Source: Dryococelus australis
Taxonomy: Eukaryota; Arthropoda; Insecta; Phasmatodea; Phasmatidae
DNA length: 64,000 nucleotides
Assembly: GCA_029891345.1 (NCBI GenBank)
Contig: CM056995.1
Coordinates: forward strand, 78,679,895 to 78,743,894
Reading direction: 5' to 3'
This document shows, one piece after another, positions 1 to 11,370 of this stretch. How positions within the stretch are numbered: the first letter of the stretch is position 1; each line of letters starts with the position of its first letter. Position numbers and translations under genes: made by a program. The notes under the pieces were generated by a model. That model was given only the letters and a program-made list of their open reading frames with translations, was not told the DNA's origin and ran no database searches.

Positions 1-464
1 TTAAATTAAAAAAATATCAGTCTCTTATTTATATTGAAAACTATCAAAATATAAGGCATTTGTAATGAATTTAGTGTATTTACAGAAGTTTGTCTCATTT
101 ATCGCTAAATCATACAAATTTGGCATTTTACCGTGAATAGTGCACAATTTCACATTTTATCGCGACTATTTCACATCTGAGAAATTTCCGGGACTCTAGT
201 GATAACATAACCTTTACATGCTTATTTCTTCGGCTGTAAATAATAAGAAAGAAGAAAAATGCCCTATTTCCAAAAATGCTAAAGTGAAGATAAATTTGAG
301 AGTAATGATTTTCTTTATAATTCTGGTTTTCATTACGTTTCTGAACGAGTTATTCAATAGCATAGTAATATAAACAACCTTGTTGGGATCTAATGACTGT
401 TCATATGCTGCTGCAAGAAATAGTAAAAATTGATAAAAGTGTCTACTTACCATGATCAGTAATG

Positions 465-709
465 AGTGAAGAGAATTGGATGGCTCTTAAGATCAAGGTC
501 TTGAGAGGAGAAGTGGGTGATTGGGGTGAGTATGGAGCAGCGCTGAAATGAAAGGGCGGGGGAAACTGGAGATCCTCAAGAAAACCAGCCAGCCAATCGT
601 CCAGCAAGATTCCAACATGCGAAAGTCCGGAGTGACCCAGCTGGGGTTTGAACCCGGATCACCTTGGTGGAAGGCGAGCAGGTTAACTGCTCAGCCATCA
701 TGGCCCCCG
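465..709 (-). mobile_element. tRNA-derived SINE, complete copy with target-site duplication
   Basis: Read on the minus strand, the element starts with GGGGGCCATGATGGC. It carries a pol III A-box-like TGGCTGAGCAGT (697-686) and a B-box-like GGTTCAAACCC (654-644). This is the internal promoter layout of a tRNA gene, but the cloverleaf is not followed by a normal tRNA end. A tRNA-unrelated body runs down to 465. The same 12 bases, TGATCAGTAATG, flank it at 453-464 and 710-721, which is a clean target-site duplication and fixes both ends. No poly(A) tail is visible. SINEs are non-coding and move with LINE machinery; no LINE partner is seen here. Confidence 0.8.
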
Positions 710-721
710 TGATCAGTAATG

Positions 722-1772
722 GCCCAGCTCTAATAACTATGGAATAACAGTTAAAATGAAAGTTTTCTAATGAGTAGATATAAAAAATCATACAAATAAC
801 CACTTGAAACTGGAATGAAAGTTATCCACAATTTTTGCATCAGGTATTCCAAGTTCAAATGTGAATAATTCGTAAATTACTATTCACAACTATTAAAATT
901 TTCGAATATTCGGCAATGCCTACAATTAAATTTGTTTCACGGTTCCTCAAAAATGGGTATTTATTTCAAGTGAGTCATTATTCAAAGTGTCTTAAAAATG
1001 AGAATTGAATGTACCGTACAGAATACTACATTAGCACTGCTCTTTAGGGTTGTGCAAGTGTGACTTTTATGTCACAAAACAAAAACTAAACTAATGTTAT
1101 AAACTTTAGTGAAACTGAAACAAAAATTAAAAATAATGTCATTAGAGCTCAGTCTTAATGAAAGATTAAAGAATTTTGTAACATTTTTGTAATTTACTCA
1201 ATATAACAAATTTGTTGCAAAATGAAAGCATAAAAATTTAGGATATAGAGTATTTACCACAAGGGGTCTTGCCAACATTCAAATTTTCATTTTATGTAGA
1301 TATTTCAGTGATAAAATATACCAGACAAACAAATATTTACAGGCAAAAATAATTTTCTTTATTAGAGCACTAAATGAACATTGATGTAACACCCAAAAAT
1401 TCATTAATATCAAAAATTTTCTTTTCGTTACAACTTTTGGTAACCAAATTTCTTACCAAAACGAAAATGAAAGTCATATTTTTTTTTTTTTTCATTTTGG
1501 TAGACCGAATATTCATACAACCTTACTACTCTTAGTACAAGAAAACCAGGAACTGTGTTACCTGAGGTGAGAGAATGCCTTTTCCAATGGTATGAAAGCC
1601 TGCAGATCCCGATCTTCAGGTAGAGGAACAGACTTGTCTGGAAATACACTTCAAAATTTAATAGACCTCAACAAACAGTAACAACAAAAAACATAGTGTT
1701 TTACACAAATACATATTGCTACACTGTGACATTTCATTCTGAGCATTATTATAAACTGTTTTCATTGCAAAT
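722..1772. other. AT-rich non-coding stretch, no gene seen
   Basis: This stretch is AT-rich with a short poly-T run near 1480-1492. Short open frames exist but none resembles a known protein. The first 450 bases of the window are similar in character. Confidence 0.5.
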
Positions 1773-1777
1773 GCAAC

Positions 1778-1981
1778 TGTTTCCACATAGTATATTTGTA
1801 ACACATTCCAGCTGCGTGACGTCCAGCAACACGGAGTAGCAGAAACTAACTGCTTTCATTCATAGATAGCACCACAAGCCAAGATGGCCACGAGCCATGG
1901 CACTCGCAACAGTTGGCGCCAAGTTTGAATTTGAATCCAAGTACATACACTAATTGACACAAACCAAAACAAACCTAAACA
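1778..1981 (-). repeat. BEL/Pao 3' LTR (about 204 bp)
   Basis: In element orientation it starts TGTTTAGGTTTG right after the polypurine tract. The ~75 bp at 1906-1981 match 7486-7560 closely, while the inner part has diverged. The left end is set by the GCAAC target duplication followed by TG at 1778, so that boundary is inferred. Confidence 0.7.
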
Positions 1982-2049
1982 TACCGCCCACCAAAAATAA
2001 CATTTTTAAGCAAACTAGAAAATTTGTACAGTGTCACAATGATATATGT

Positions 2050-3391
2050 GGTTCTCAGTGAATAGGTAGGCGATACAACTTGATAATGGGGCGCTTCACT
2101 GTTCGATGTTGCTGCTCGATGGTGACACCCTGCAAACTCCATCCTTTCCTGCATGTAGAACTGCAACACGTCCAAGCTGCCACTGCAGGGATGGCAAATG
2201 GTCTTCCTTGACAAGGACAAAGTCGCCAATCTGCACCTCACCTTCACTCTTGGTCCACTTTCCTCGTGGTTGTAGTGTGTGCAGGTACTCCTTGTGCCAT
2301 CTCTACCAGAAGTGCTGAGTGGCACACTGTACCAGCTGCCACCGGTCCAATCTGTTTGACTGACTCTCTGTAAGGTCTGGAACTGGAGGTGCTGTCAGGA
2401 TCATTCTTACAAGGAAGCGTGCTGGTGTCAGGGCCTCTAAGTCATGTGGATCTGATGAAATAGCACACAGTGGACATGAGTTAAGAACAGCTTCAATCTG
2501 TGCAAAGAGAGCAGACAGCTCCTCAAATGTAAGAACCTGGTGGCCTAAAACTCTTTTCAGATGATACTTAGCAGATTTGATAACTGCCTCCTACAACCCA
2601 CCAAAATGTGGTGCAGATGGAGGATTGAGGTTCCACTGAATGTCACGAGTGGCAAGGGTATCTGCAACACACTGCAAGTTGGCACTCTCACTTAAGAACT
2701 TCTGTAGATCATTGAAATAACGCTGTGCGCCTGTAAAGTGTGTTTTGCAGTCTGAAAACATTATTACACAGCCCTCGCCTAGCAGTAAATCTGAAATATG
2801 CATCAAGAAAAGCTGTGGTGCTCAAAGAAGAAACAACTTCTAAATGTACTACCTTTGTCGCTAAGCAAACAAATAGGCACAAATAAGCCTTTGACACGCG
2901 ACTATTCCGAACATGCAACTGTTTGATTTGGAATGGGCCCCATAGTCAACACCAACGTTTAGAAATGGCCTCGCTTGTTGAACCCTACTTGGTGGAAGAT
3001 TTCCCATCAATGGCTGTGTATTGGTGGCCCTGAACCTGTGGCATATTATACAACTGTGGATCCTGGCCTTGACAGATCCCTTCCCTGCCACAATCCAGTA
3101 CTCGCAATGAATGGCTGCATGTGTGGCATTGGAACCAGCGTGGAGGTGCACGAGATGATGATAATCAATTATCAGATTTGTCACAAAATTCTTCTTGGCT
3201 AGCAAGATTTGATGTTTAGCTTTGTAAGTTAGTTGTGAACTTTGTAAACGTCCACCCACACGCAGAAAGTCATCACAATCCAAGAATGGATTCAACTTTC
3301 TAATACCAGTACCAGGGGGGCATTCACCTTCTGAAATCAAATATTCAATCTCAGAGCTGAAACATTCTTGTTGAACCTGCTTCAGGCACAT
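2050..3391 (-). pseudogene. BEL/Pao integrase with DUF5641-like C-terminus, broken
   Basis: This is the integrase third of the polyprotein, which would insert the cDNA copy. The zinc-binding part (around 3240-3060) keeps His and Cys residues ending in CIICHRF. The catalytic core follows, with a first Asp in VGVDYG (near 2950) and a second in FSDCKTHFTGA (near 2750). The stretch before the expected catalytic Glu is interrupted by a TAG stop (near 2593), with EAVIKSAKYH beyond it. At 2325-2050 a different frame encodes the tryptophan- and proline-rich DUF5641-like end typical of Pao elements. At least three frame changes and one stop separate the parts. The match rests on motifs and order; no alignment was run. 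Confidence 0.85.
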
Positions 3392-4369
3392 CTACTTAGC
3401 AGCATCAAGTTCTACAACAGTAAGGGGACCAGTGCGTCGACACCCTAGTGACACCTTCAGGTTTGAAATTAATCTTAATACATAAGCAAGCACTCTCTGA
3501 AGCTGAGACCAGGAGGAAAACCAAGAGAGGCTTGCGAGGAAGTTTGGATAACAATGTCCAACCAATGAGACTACCTTAGGCTGCTTTAGCTCTTCTTCAC
3601 CTTCGTGAATGTTGGTTGCTACTCCTCCACATGGCCACGATTCCTTCTCAGATATTAACCAGCTAGGCCCAGTACACCAAAGTGTGTGTGTCAGTAAATC
3701 TTGGGGTGAGAGTCCTCTGGAAGCACAGTCTGCAGCATTGTCAGCAGAAGGTACAGGTCTCCACTGGAAAGTTATCTTGCTCTCTTGAATACGAGTGACT
3801 CTGTTTGTCACAAAAGTTTTCAGACGATGAGGAGGAATCCTGATCCAGGCGAGGACCACTGTTAAGTCACACCATGCAGTAATACAGCTAATGTGGATAC
3901 GTTCTGAAAGGGTCGACATTACTGACTCAAGTAACTTAATGAGTAAATGTGCAGCCTGCAATTCACGTCGAGGAAGTGTGACTGTTTTTAGTGGTACAAC
4001 ACGTGATTTGGCCAGAAGAAGGTGTCTCTTTACCCCACCTTGATGAGCAGTACTTAGGTATACAACAGCTGCGTAACCTTCATTGGATGCATCGCTAAAG
4101 CCATGAAGCTGATATTCTGACTGTGATGCTGACACAATATGAGGTATGGACAGTTTGCTGAGAACATCCAGTTGGCAGATGAAAGCCTGCCAGTCCTCCA
4201 GCACATCTCGAGGTGGAGTTTCATCCCATGACACACCCAACAGCCAGAGTGTTTGGAGGAAAATCTTAGCTCGAATTACAACTGGAATAAGCCACCCTAG
4301 TGGGTCATACGCAAACTGATTGAATATTATATGAAAACACATCCAACCTTGAGTCCCACTGGAGACCAA
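3392..4369 (-). pseudogene. BEL/Pao RNase H region (Pao-type, A17-like)
   Basis: A 325-residue open frame, the longest intact piece of this element. YDPLGWLIPVVIRAK near the start is the typical Pao linker after the polymerase, and HGFSDASNEGYAAVVYL carries the first RNase H aspartate. Further on, LPRRELQAAHLL and the end WRPVPSADNAADCASRGL are characteristic of Pao RNase H. RNase H degrades the RNA of the RNA/DNA hybrid during reverse transcription. The frame starts inside the polyprotein, so the first Met is not a real start. It joins the polymerase part through a frame change near 4305-4369. Confidence 0.9.
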
Positions 4370-5302
4370 GTACCTTTATCATCACTTCACTATTTCCTTG
4401 AAAGCTAAGTGGACTCTCTCTGTGGTTTTCTGGTACTGCATCTAACACAGCTTGGCTATTACTGGACCATTTTCTTAATTCAAAACCCCCTTGCTTTAGG
4501 AGATTTATCAGTTCTTGCTGCAACATGAGGGCTTTTGCAACTGATGCTGCACCTGTTACGACATCGTTAACAAATATGTCTTCCATCACGACCTTAGCTG
4601 CCTTGGGATACAAGCCACCTTCCTCAACTGCAAGCTGTCATAAGGCTCTCATAGCCATGAAAGGAGCTGCTGACACACCATAAGTGACAGCGTCTAGTTG
4701 GAATTCATGTATTGGCTGATCAGAGGACTCACACCACAGAATTATTTGATAAGATGCATCATCTGGATGCATGCGCACCTGTCGATACATTTTGCACACA
4801 TGTGGTCATTACAACATGATGAAGATGGAAATGTGTAATAATGTCCATAATGTCATTCTGAAGTTTAGGTACAATCAGAAGAACATCATTAAAAGACTTT
4901 CCAGAAGCGGAGGCCACTGAAGCATCAAACACCACTCTTAACTTTGTTGTTGAGCTGGATTCTTTCAACACATAGTGATGTGGGATATAATAACGAGGAG
5001 AGTGCCCTACTACATTCTTAATTGAATGCATGTGTCCAAGTTGTTCATACTCACACAAAAAATTGGAATACTCCCTTTTGGTTTCTGGCTGACTATGCAA
5101 TCTGTGTTCCAGTTGACAGTTGATGCAACCGTTTGACAGCAAAGCTGCGGGAATCTCCTAACTCTGGGTCCTTTTCCTTGAAAGGTAGTCTCAGGACATA
5201 TCTACCCTCTGGGTGTCGCGAATGGGTTTCAACAAAGTGACACTCACATTGAATATCTTCTGGGCTACAATGTTGAACAGAAGGTACTTTTTGCTCTCCC
5301 AA
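4305..5302 (-). pseudogene. BEL/Pao reverse transcriptase, frameshifted, YVDD altered
   Basis: Three overlapping frame fragments cover the polymerase. The first (5302-5093) has GRYVLRLPFKEKDPELGDS, the usual start of the Pao polymerase. The second (5142-4759) has the hallmark LRVVFDASVAS followed by SFNDVLLIVPKLQ. The third (4613-4305) has EDIFVNDVVTG, where active elements carry a Y-V-D-D core. Tyr has become Phe and the first catalytic Asp has become Asn. With the frame changes near 5100 and 4620-4760 this makes the enzyme non-functional. Confidence 0.88.
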
Positions 5303-5321
5303 AACTTGCGGATGGTGTCTG

Positions 5322-6103
5322 TTAGGGAAGCCTCAGATTGTACAGAGAAACGACACTACTGGAGGCAGCAACTGCAGTCTGACTGACTTTACCCATTAGA
5401 ACCCAACTAAATATACTGTAAAGAGCAATGGTGAACCCACGTGGTGGTTGGTACCGCCCACCATCAAACACATCTGGGTATATATCAGCACCCAAAAGAA
5501 GATTGATTGTCCCTGGAGTATCAAACGATGTGTCAGCTAATTCCAAATGACAGTACACATCCCTCATGTGGTGTCGAAGTGGGAAGCTGGGTAATTTAGA
5601 GGCTATATCCTTCAAGACCAGTGCATTGGTGATTGAGACCCTTCACTTGTTGCAGGTGTCAGAACAGAAGTAACAAAACCATTGTTTGCAAGAACAACAG
5701 ACTGAGCCAACCCCACAACAGGAACATGAGTCCTTTGGCGTTTTAACCCGAGCTTGCGGACACATTCTTCAGGGATGAATGAGCTCTGAGATCCTGAGTC
5801 AAGCAATACTCGAACCTTCTGCATCTTGCCACTTACCTCTTTAACTCTCACGACTGCTGTACCCAAGACGACAGTTGCCGACACATCGGTGGAAGAGGTA
5901 AGTGAGAGTACAGCTGCAGTTTCCTCATTGGGAATGGAATTGACTGCTTCTTGTTGGTTAGAAATATCTGGAGTTTGCTCCACTTGAGTTGGAAAGACAG
6001 CAGTCTGAAGAAGGGAGAGGTGTCTCCTACTACAGTACATACAGTTTCTCTTCGACTTGCAATCCTTCACCCTGTGGCTTTGCAAACCGTTGAAACACAA
6101 CAT
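5322..6103 (-). pseudogene. BEL/Pao zinc knuckle and aspartic protease region
   Basis: The upper fragment (6103-5612) opens with CFNGLQSHRVKDC, a CCHC-like nucleic-acid-binding knuckle, then CMYC, a second partial knuckle. About 100 residues later comes VRVLLDSGSQSSFI, the D-S-G active site of a retroviral-type aspartic protease. The lower fragment (5615-5322), in another frame, has LLLGADIYPDVF, the conserved LxGAD block that ends this protease family. The protease would cut the polyprotein. A frameshift near 5612 splits it. Confidence 0.88.
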
Positions 6104-6386
6104 CTTTCGTCACACCAACCTATCCTCTCATCAACTGACTGACCATTGAACGAAGGACACTTGTGAATTCTGTGTACGCCCTCACAAGTTATACAAATAT
6201 CTTGTTCCGCAGTTGCCAAGAATGAGGCTTTGATGTTGTGCCTGAAGTTACAAACTTCTTAGTTGTTGATCATGCACAAGTGCACCCTGATGCTGAATAG
6301 TTAGCCAACATCAATGCCTTACAATGTGATTCCAAAAAGTTGAGAAGCTGATCAAATGTGGGCATCTTTATGGTCTTATGAGCTAC

Positions 6387-7178
6387 TTAAAACTGGGCTC
6401 TTGTATCTGGATCAAGCTTTGGTAACAGATGGTTTAACAACACAAAGCTCCATTCAGTCACTGGAAGTTTTAGAATTCTCAAGGCACCCAAGTTCTCCTT
6501 AAGAATGTTTACCATACTCTGCAATTTGTCAGGAGAGACAGCAGCTAAGCGAGGAAGTTGCATTATATTTTCCCAATGCATCGTGGCTATTGCTCTGACA
6601 TTATGGTACCTTTCAGTTAATGTTTGCCATTTTAGGTTATAATTATCCTCAGACAGTGGGAGAGCTTTAATAAGGTTGAATGGCCAACCAGAAACTGACG
6701 TAAGGAGATACTGATGCATTTCCACCGCAATGAGGGCCTTGTTGTTGTGCACCAACGAGGTGAATAAATCATAAAAGGTAGGCCAGTCTGTAAGCAACCC
6801 CTTAAAGGTAGGCAACTGCAATTTTGGTAACTTGACATTGGATGAGGCTCTGCAGAGATGACATTGCCGTTCTCTTCCTACTTCTTTGATCACAACAAGT
6901 TTGTTGAAAACTTCCTGTATTCTATAGTAGGCCTCGTCAAACTCCTTGAGCTCCCTATCGCTGGCTTCAGACTCTGCAACTGACGTAGTTTCCAATGCTT
7001 GAACAGCAAGTTGCAAATGGTTTTCCTCAAAGTTTGTTTTCAGTTGTTGCAAATCGCAGCATGTTGCCTTGAAAAGTCCTGCATGACTTGGATTGTCAAC
7101 TTCACCAGTCAAGGTCAGAAGTCTGCTTATACGACACTTCATAAGGCGTAAACGTGTCTTCAATTGATGTTGAGACAT
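6387..7178 (-). pseudogene. BEL/Pao gag (DUF1759-like)
   Basis: Translation from ATG at 7178 (MSQHQLKTRLRLMKCRI) gives about 264 residues. An N-terminal helical segment rich in Glu and Leu is followed by LPKLQLPTFKGLLTDWPTFYD, the conserved gag core of BEL/Pao. Further on there are WPFNLIKALPL, YNLKWQTLTERYHN, and a C-terminal LNHLLPKLDPDTRAQF. Gag forms the particle that packages the RNA. I prefer 7178 to the upstream in-frame Met because the homology begins there and upstream sequence is the LTR and leader. The frame ends at 6387 in what should be continuous gag-pol, so the copy is broken. Confidence 0.88.
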
Positions 7179-7339
7179 TTTAACGATTTCTCGTTGTGTT
7201 TCGAATAAATTGCCGGCCCGGTGAAAACATAAACAATTGCAGTTATGGTTGTTATACCGCACTACTAACCTCAAAAAACTCTTTAACCATGAATCACGAA
7301 AATGATAAATACGACACTTATTGTATAACAGAAGTCTTG

Positions 7340-7560
7340 TGATTAAATACAGTGGTATTTGTATACATAACCGCCATGGCGTAAAACGAAGTAGTTTCAG
7401 TGCCACAACAAGCTCGATTCCGCACACAAAGATATACAGAAAACACGTCTACTGTTTACCATACTGAGTACCATGGCCGCTGGCCATGGTACTCTCAACA
7501 GTTTGCGCCAAGTTTGAATTTGAATGTAAGTACATACACTAATTAACACAAACCTAAACA
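7340..7560 (-). repeat. BEL/Pao 5' LTR (about 221 bp)
   Basis: In element orientation it begins TGTTTAGGTTTG at 7560, next to the GCAAC target duplication. The outer ~75 bp match the 3' LTR well, the inner part only in pieces. The lower end (7340, TGATTAAATAC) is placed by the length of the other LTR and by matching AGT-ATTTGTA blocks, so it may be off by some bases. No clear TGG-type primer binding site follows it. Confidence 0.6.
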
Positions 7561-7565
7561 GCAAC

Positions 7566-8155
7566 ATTACCTTCAGACTAGTTTTCAGTTCAGTGAAAAA
7601 ACCTTGTAAACATATTAACTTTCCTAAACATATCAATAAAATTAATACCCTGATCTCCATAAAATACAATACTTTTAGGAAGTTTGAGATACTCAAGTAC
7701 CAACTACTCAAAAATCACATTTGTAGTCCTCAGTTAGCAATTTTTTACATCACATCCACTCAACTCAAGCATAATTTTAACGAAGCCATAAAACACGGAA
7801 CACACACCTTTAGCATTTGCAGCCACAATCTATGTCAATATCCATTACAACTATCTTTGTTTATTTTATAAAACTCATATCCAACTTTCTCTAAGTAACT
7901 ATCACTCTTCCATACCTGTCAACTTTAATTAAAATATCCAAAATCTTTAGTAGTATTGCTAATTTCATCTTACATATGTTTTACACACTCAAGAAGTATG
8001 TAGCAAATACGGATAATAAATAGACTTTAGTTGCATGAATACAATTACTAGGGATTGATTGGTTACGGTGCTTGGTTCCTTGGCTGTATTTGTAACAATC
8101 GACATGATTCCTCCTAAATTCATATTGTGTACAACAATAATTTTTACCTAATATT
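7566..8155. other. AT-rich spacer, no gene seen
   Basis: Non-coding, AT-rich sequence between the BEL/Pao copy and the Tigger-like copy. A short plus-strand open frame at 7593-7871 shows no recognizable domain. Confidence 0.5.
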
Positions 8156-8157
8156 TA

Positions 8158-9896
8158 CAGTTGACTCTCAATGTATCGATAATACATGTACTGAAAAATC
8201 ACATCACCAACAATATTTTGTGGTCATAGCAAAATTCCTATTTAAATACTGTTAACATCACCCAATTTATTGTTTATTGCATGGCCTGCCAATTGAAGTA
8301 CATTTTGGGTCCCATCACTTAACATTTCCCACAACTAGTGTTTTTGAGCTGACTGTTTATGCAAACATCTAGTAACTGGATGTGAAATATGTGACGCACG
8401 CCGCCGTTTATCACTGCTCTACGGCATGTCGTCTGATTTCCCAACACATCTGTCTGAAACTGCGGCATGGTGCGACATGCGAAACTGGCTTGCTACTTCT
8501 CCCTACACACGTACGAGAGAGCAAGTGGTTACCTATCAATCAGTGTGGCGACCTAGCGTCCTCTTTCTTTTGTCTCTCTCAGCTGTGCACCTGCCTCACT
8601 CCCTCCCCTCACAAGCACTCCAGGGGGGAAGCTGTTGTCTAGCAAAAGAAAAAAGCCAGTCTCTCGGCCATGTCTGCTTGCCCTCAGAGCAAATAAAGTG
8701 TGCCTGGCGAACAAAGAAATTATATCAAGATTACCAATCACTCAAAATAGTTACACCTATCATCACTTGTATTTCAAAGCAAATGGTTTCACCTGAAAAT
8801 GTTACACAAAACATTTTAACAAGGAATTATTATTTGCATAGATGCTTTCTTTGGTGATTAAAGGTAGTTTTTTACCCAAAGGTTGGCGTTTCATTGTATT
8901 TAGCATAAAATTAACATGATTTTAAAATGTAATATTTATTTAACTCAAGGAGTAGCATCTTCACGAATAAAATTACATGCCCAGAAGCATTTACTTGACC
9001 TCCCCTTGTCCCCAAAAATCGTTTCAACACCGAGCAACTGATATTAAAGAGTAAAGTTCATTTTCAATAACTTCTTGTGGGGCAATCAGAAGATTTATAT
9101 TGATTTATTTAAAGAGACATGTGTCTTTTAAATAAACTGATAAAATGTAAGGGCTTATTCAACACCTTTTGCCATCTAATAATGGGTAGATAAGGACCGA
9201 GCAGAGTGCAGTGTAATGACAAGGAAAATCAGAGGATGTGGTTTTGAATGATCAATTATTAAAGACAGTGACAAAATAAATTATATAGCCATATTTATTC
9301 ATTTCTGTCTCAAAATTACAAGTTTTTTATACAGTAAATTATAGTTAATTACTTTAAAAGACAGACATTTTCCATGGGCGCACTGTGTCTGCAACAAGCA
9401 GCGGCGTGGAGAGATAATCCTCTCGCTGCCACCCCTCCCCCTCCAGCCGCTGTGAACACAATGCCCGACCGATAACTTGTCCGTACGCCCACAGCTGATC
9501 ATATGCATGTGGGACATTCAAAATTTGACTTTCATTCTGTGTAATCTTATTTTCATTTTCAGAGGGTTCGAAAGTTTTAAGTCAGCTGCATTTGGTGTCA
9601 GATTACAATCAGTTATATACAGTATTTCAGAGATATTTTCCTTATTTAAACAGGTTTAGGTGAAATGTATTATTTACATTAATACTTTTTCTAAAATTCC
9701 CATTTTTATTGTGTTTATTAGTTATAACTTTATTCACAGATAATGTACACCTCTTACTATATTCAACATAAAGTTTTATATGGTTAGAAGTTGTATTTTA
9801 TTGACGTACATATCAGAAACCTCATCTATTGAAATCCCACTTGTATGGAAATTTTTTGGGCAGTCCCCTGAATAATAATACATTGAGAGTCGCCTG
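8158..9896 (-). mobile_element. pogo/Tigger-like non-autonomous DNA transposon, copy A
   Basis: The element is bounded by CAGTTGACTCTC (8158) and the complement of CAGGCGACTCTC (9896). It is flanked by TA on both sides, the target duplication of Tc1/mariner-pogo transposons. It is 1739 bp long and aligns along its length, in reverse, with copy D. Shared blocks include the sub-terminal ATTCAGGGGACTGCC, the ACATCCAGTTAATAGAAG-like block and the CACACTTGC-rich middle. No transposase frame is present, so movement would need an enzyme in trans. Terminal repeats differ at several bases, so the copy is aged. Confidence 0.8.
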
Positions 9897-9898
9897 TA

Positions 9899-10757
9899 TG
9901 CACCAAAAAAATAGCACGCGTCATGTAAACATAGTTTCCATATTCTAAACGTGTACAATAATAATTTATACATAAAATTTATTCACCAGAAAAAAAAGCG
10001 TATGTCACACATACACAATTTTGCTACTGTAAACAAACAAGTCCTTCAGTCCTGAACGAAAAGAAACTGTCATAGATGTTGCAGAATCCTGGTGTGTGCA
10101 TCATTAAGCACAAGATTGTCCATGCTATCGACACTAGCGACAGTACCATTATTCCAATAAACTATTCAAAAGGTCAATCACAGAAAAATGGTGCCCAAGT
10201 AAGTAAACTATTCATATTCCATCAATGGAAACTACAATCATAACTAATTGGTAATCCTTCTATGACAAACTTTGAGCACTGTGAGTTTAAGAAGTATTAA
10301 TTACAGTAAGTTTGCACATGCGGTTGGTACCAAAAATGTATAATGTAGTTTTTTACTATAGAAAAAGCACATAATGGTTTTCAAAGTGTGGCAATATTTT
10401 TCTGTTTAGAGTGAAAATGAATTCAATGCAAAGTTTTGATTGTGTGAAAAATCATTTTCACTGGGCAAGTCTAAATTATCATAAAACTTACAATCATGCT
10501 TAACAAAGATTCATTCATTGAAAATGGGATATACAATTTCACATAGCAAAATAAAAAGCTCACACCTGAGCAAGTATTTTAAAAAGATCCAGGGTTTATT
10601 ACACGTTTCCCAGAAAAAACCTACAAGAGAATCAACTTTTAAGAACTGGAACTGAACGGAAAACCGGTACAAAAGTGGAACGGACACATCTCTAACAATT
10701 ACTGTAATACACAGCCATGTGACATTATTTAAAAAGTAATAATGGTGAAAAACTCAC
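9899..10757. other. Intron-like AT-rich sequence, no gene seen
   Basis: This is the start of the intron downstream of the SMG7 exon at 10758-10901. No repeat or coding feature could be recognised. Confidence 0.5.
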
Positions 10758-10901
10758 ACTTCTCAGAATCAAAGTCGGCAATGATGGCTTGCAGGCCATT
10801 GAGCAGCTTGCAGAGGCTGGGCCAGATCTGAAGGCGAGAGGTAAATGCTCCCTCATTAAGCACCTGGGGCTCCTGCATGATCCAGTCCAGGGTCAACTTC
10901 A
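10758..10901 (-). CDS. SMG7: SMG7/EST1C-like exon (third visible), nonsense-mediated decay factor
   Basis: This 144-bp internal exon starts after an acceptor ending TTGTGCAG (rc of 10902-10909) and ends before a donor GTGAGT (rc of 10757-10752). Joined to the G left over from the exon at 23042, it reads LPAVKLTLDWIMQEPQVLNE, then an IWPSLCKLLNGLQ block. Vertebrate SMG7 has the same layout: LPAVKVSMDWLR, then IWPWLISLLNSF. This is the helical-repeat region after the 14-3-3-like domain. SMG7 binds phosphorylated UPF1 with SMG5 and directs nonsense-containing mRNAs to decay in the cytoplasm. The exon begins in phase 1 and ends with one base of the next codon. SMG5 has a related LDWLRTNP block but fits worse. 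Later exons must lie left of this window or were not recognised. Confidence 0.87.
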
Positions 10902-11370
10902 CTGCACAATCAATATCCATATTCATCACTATGTACACTGCTCCAACCCTGATCACACAAACTAACAACTTGAATCATTTGTAAAACATAGCGCTCAATT
11001 AGAGATCACAGACCCAGTAACTGTACTTGCATATGGGAAACACATTTAATACTAATTCTAAGTGTCAAAAATGGGGTGCAACTCTAATGCAAATTGAGTG
11101 TGACCCTCCAACAGGTAAATACAGTAAATCATATATTTTTATCCAATCCTGAACATATCCTACCCTACCAGGGCATCCTAATGATCTAGACCTGCCCACT
11201 TGGCACTGCCTAAAAAGAGAAATAAAATACAATGATGATACCCAATACCCTAAACTTTGTAGATTTAGTTCAAGAAACTGAATTTTATTGCTTCCATGTA
11301 AAGCGAAAAAATAAACGTTTCATTATTTGTCTGTTATTCTAGTGTCTAACCAAATCTGGGGTGCTGCATA

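Larger units (their letters stand above)
1778..7560 (-). mobile_element. BEL/Pao LTR retrotransposon, decayed
   Basis: On the minus strand the domains run gag (DUF1759-like), zinc knuckle, aspartic protease, reverse transcriptase, Pao-type RNase H, integrase and DUF5641-like C-terminus, which is the BEL/Pao order. LTRs begin with TGTTTAGGTTTG at 7560 and 1981. A polypurine tract ending GGTGGGCGGTA (about 1992-1982) abuts the 3' LTR. The five bases GCAAC occur just outside both ends (1773-1777 and 7561-7565), the target-duplication length usual for this class. The reading frame is broken by several frameshifts and stops, and the polymerase motif is damaged, so the copy cannot be autonomous. 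It lies downstream of the last visible SMG7 exon, probably in another intron. Confidence 0.9.

Noticed and set aside
575-709. A functional tRNA gene
   Set aside because: A and B boxes are present, but the flanks show a SINE body and target duplication, and no full cloverleaf was found.
8382-8857. Plus-strand open frames of 86 and 143 codons
   Set aside because: They lie inside the Tigger-like copy A, are not conserved as frames in copy D and have no transposase motif.
10758-10901. Assignment of the host exons to SMG5 rather than SMG7
   Set aside because: SMG5 has a related LDWLRTNP block, but the LPAVK-DW and IWP-LLN blocks and the two upstream exons fit SMG7 better.
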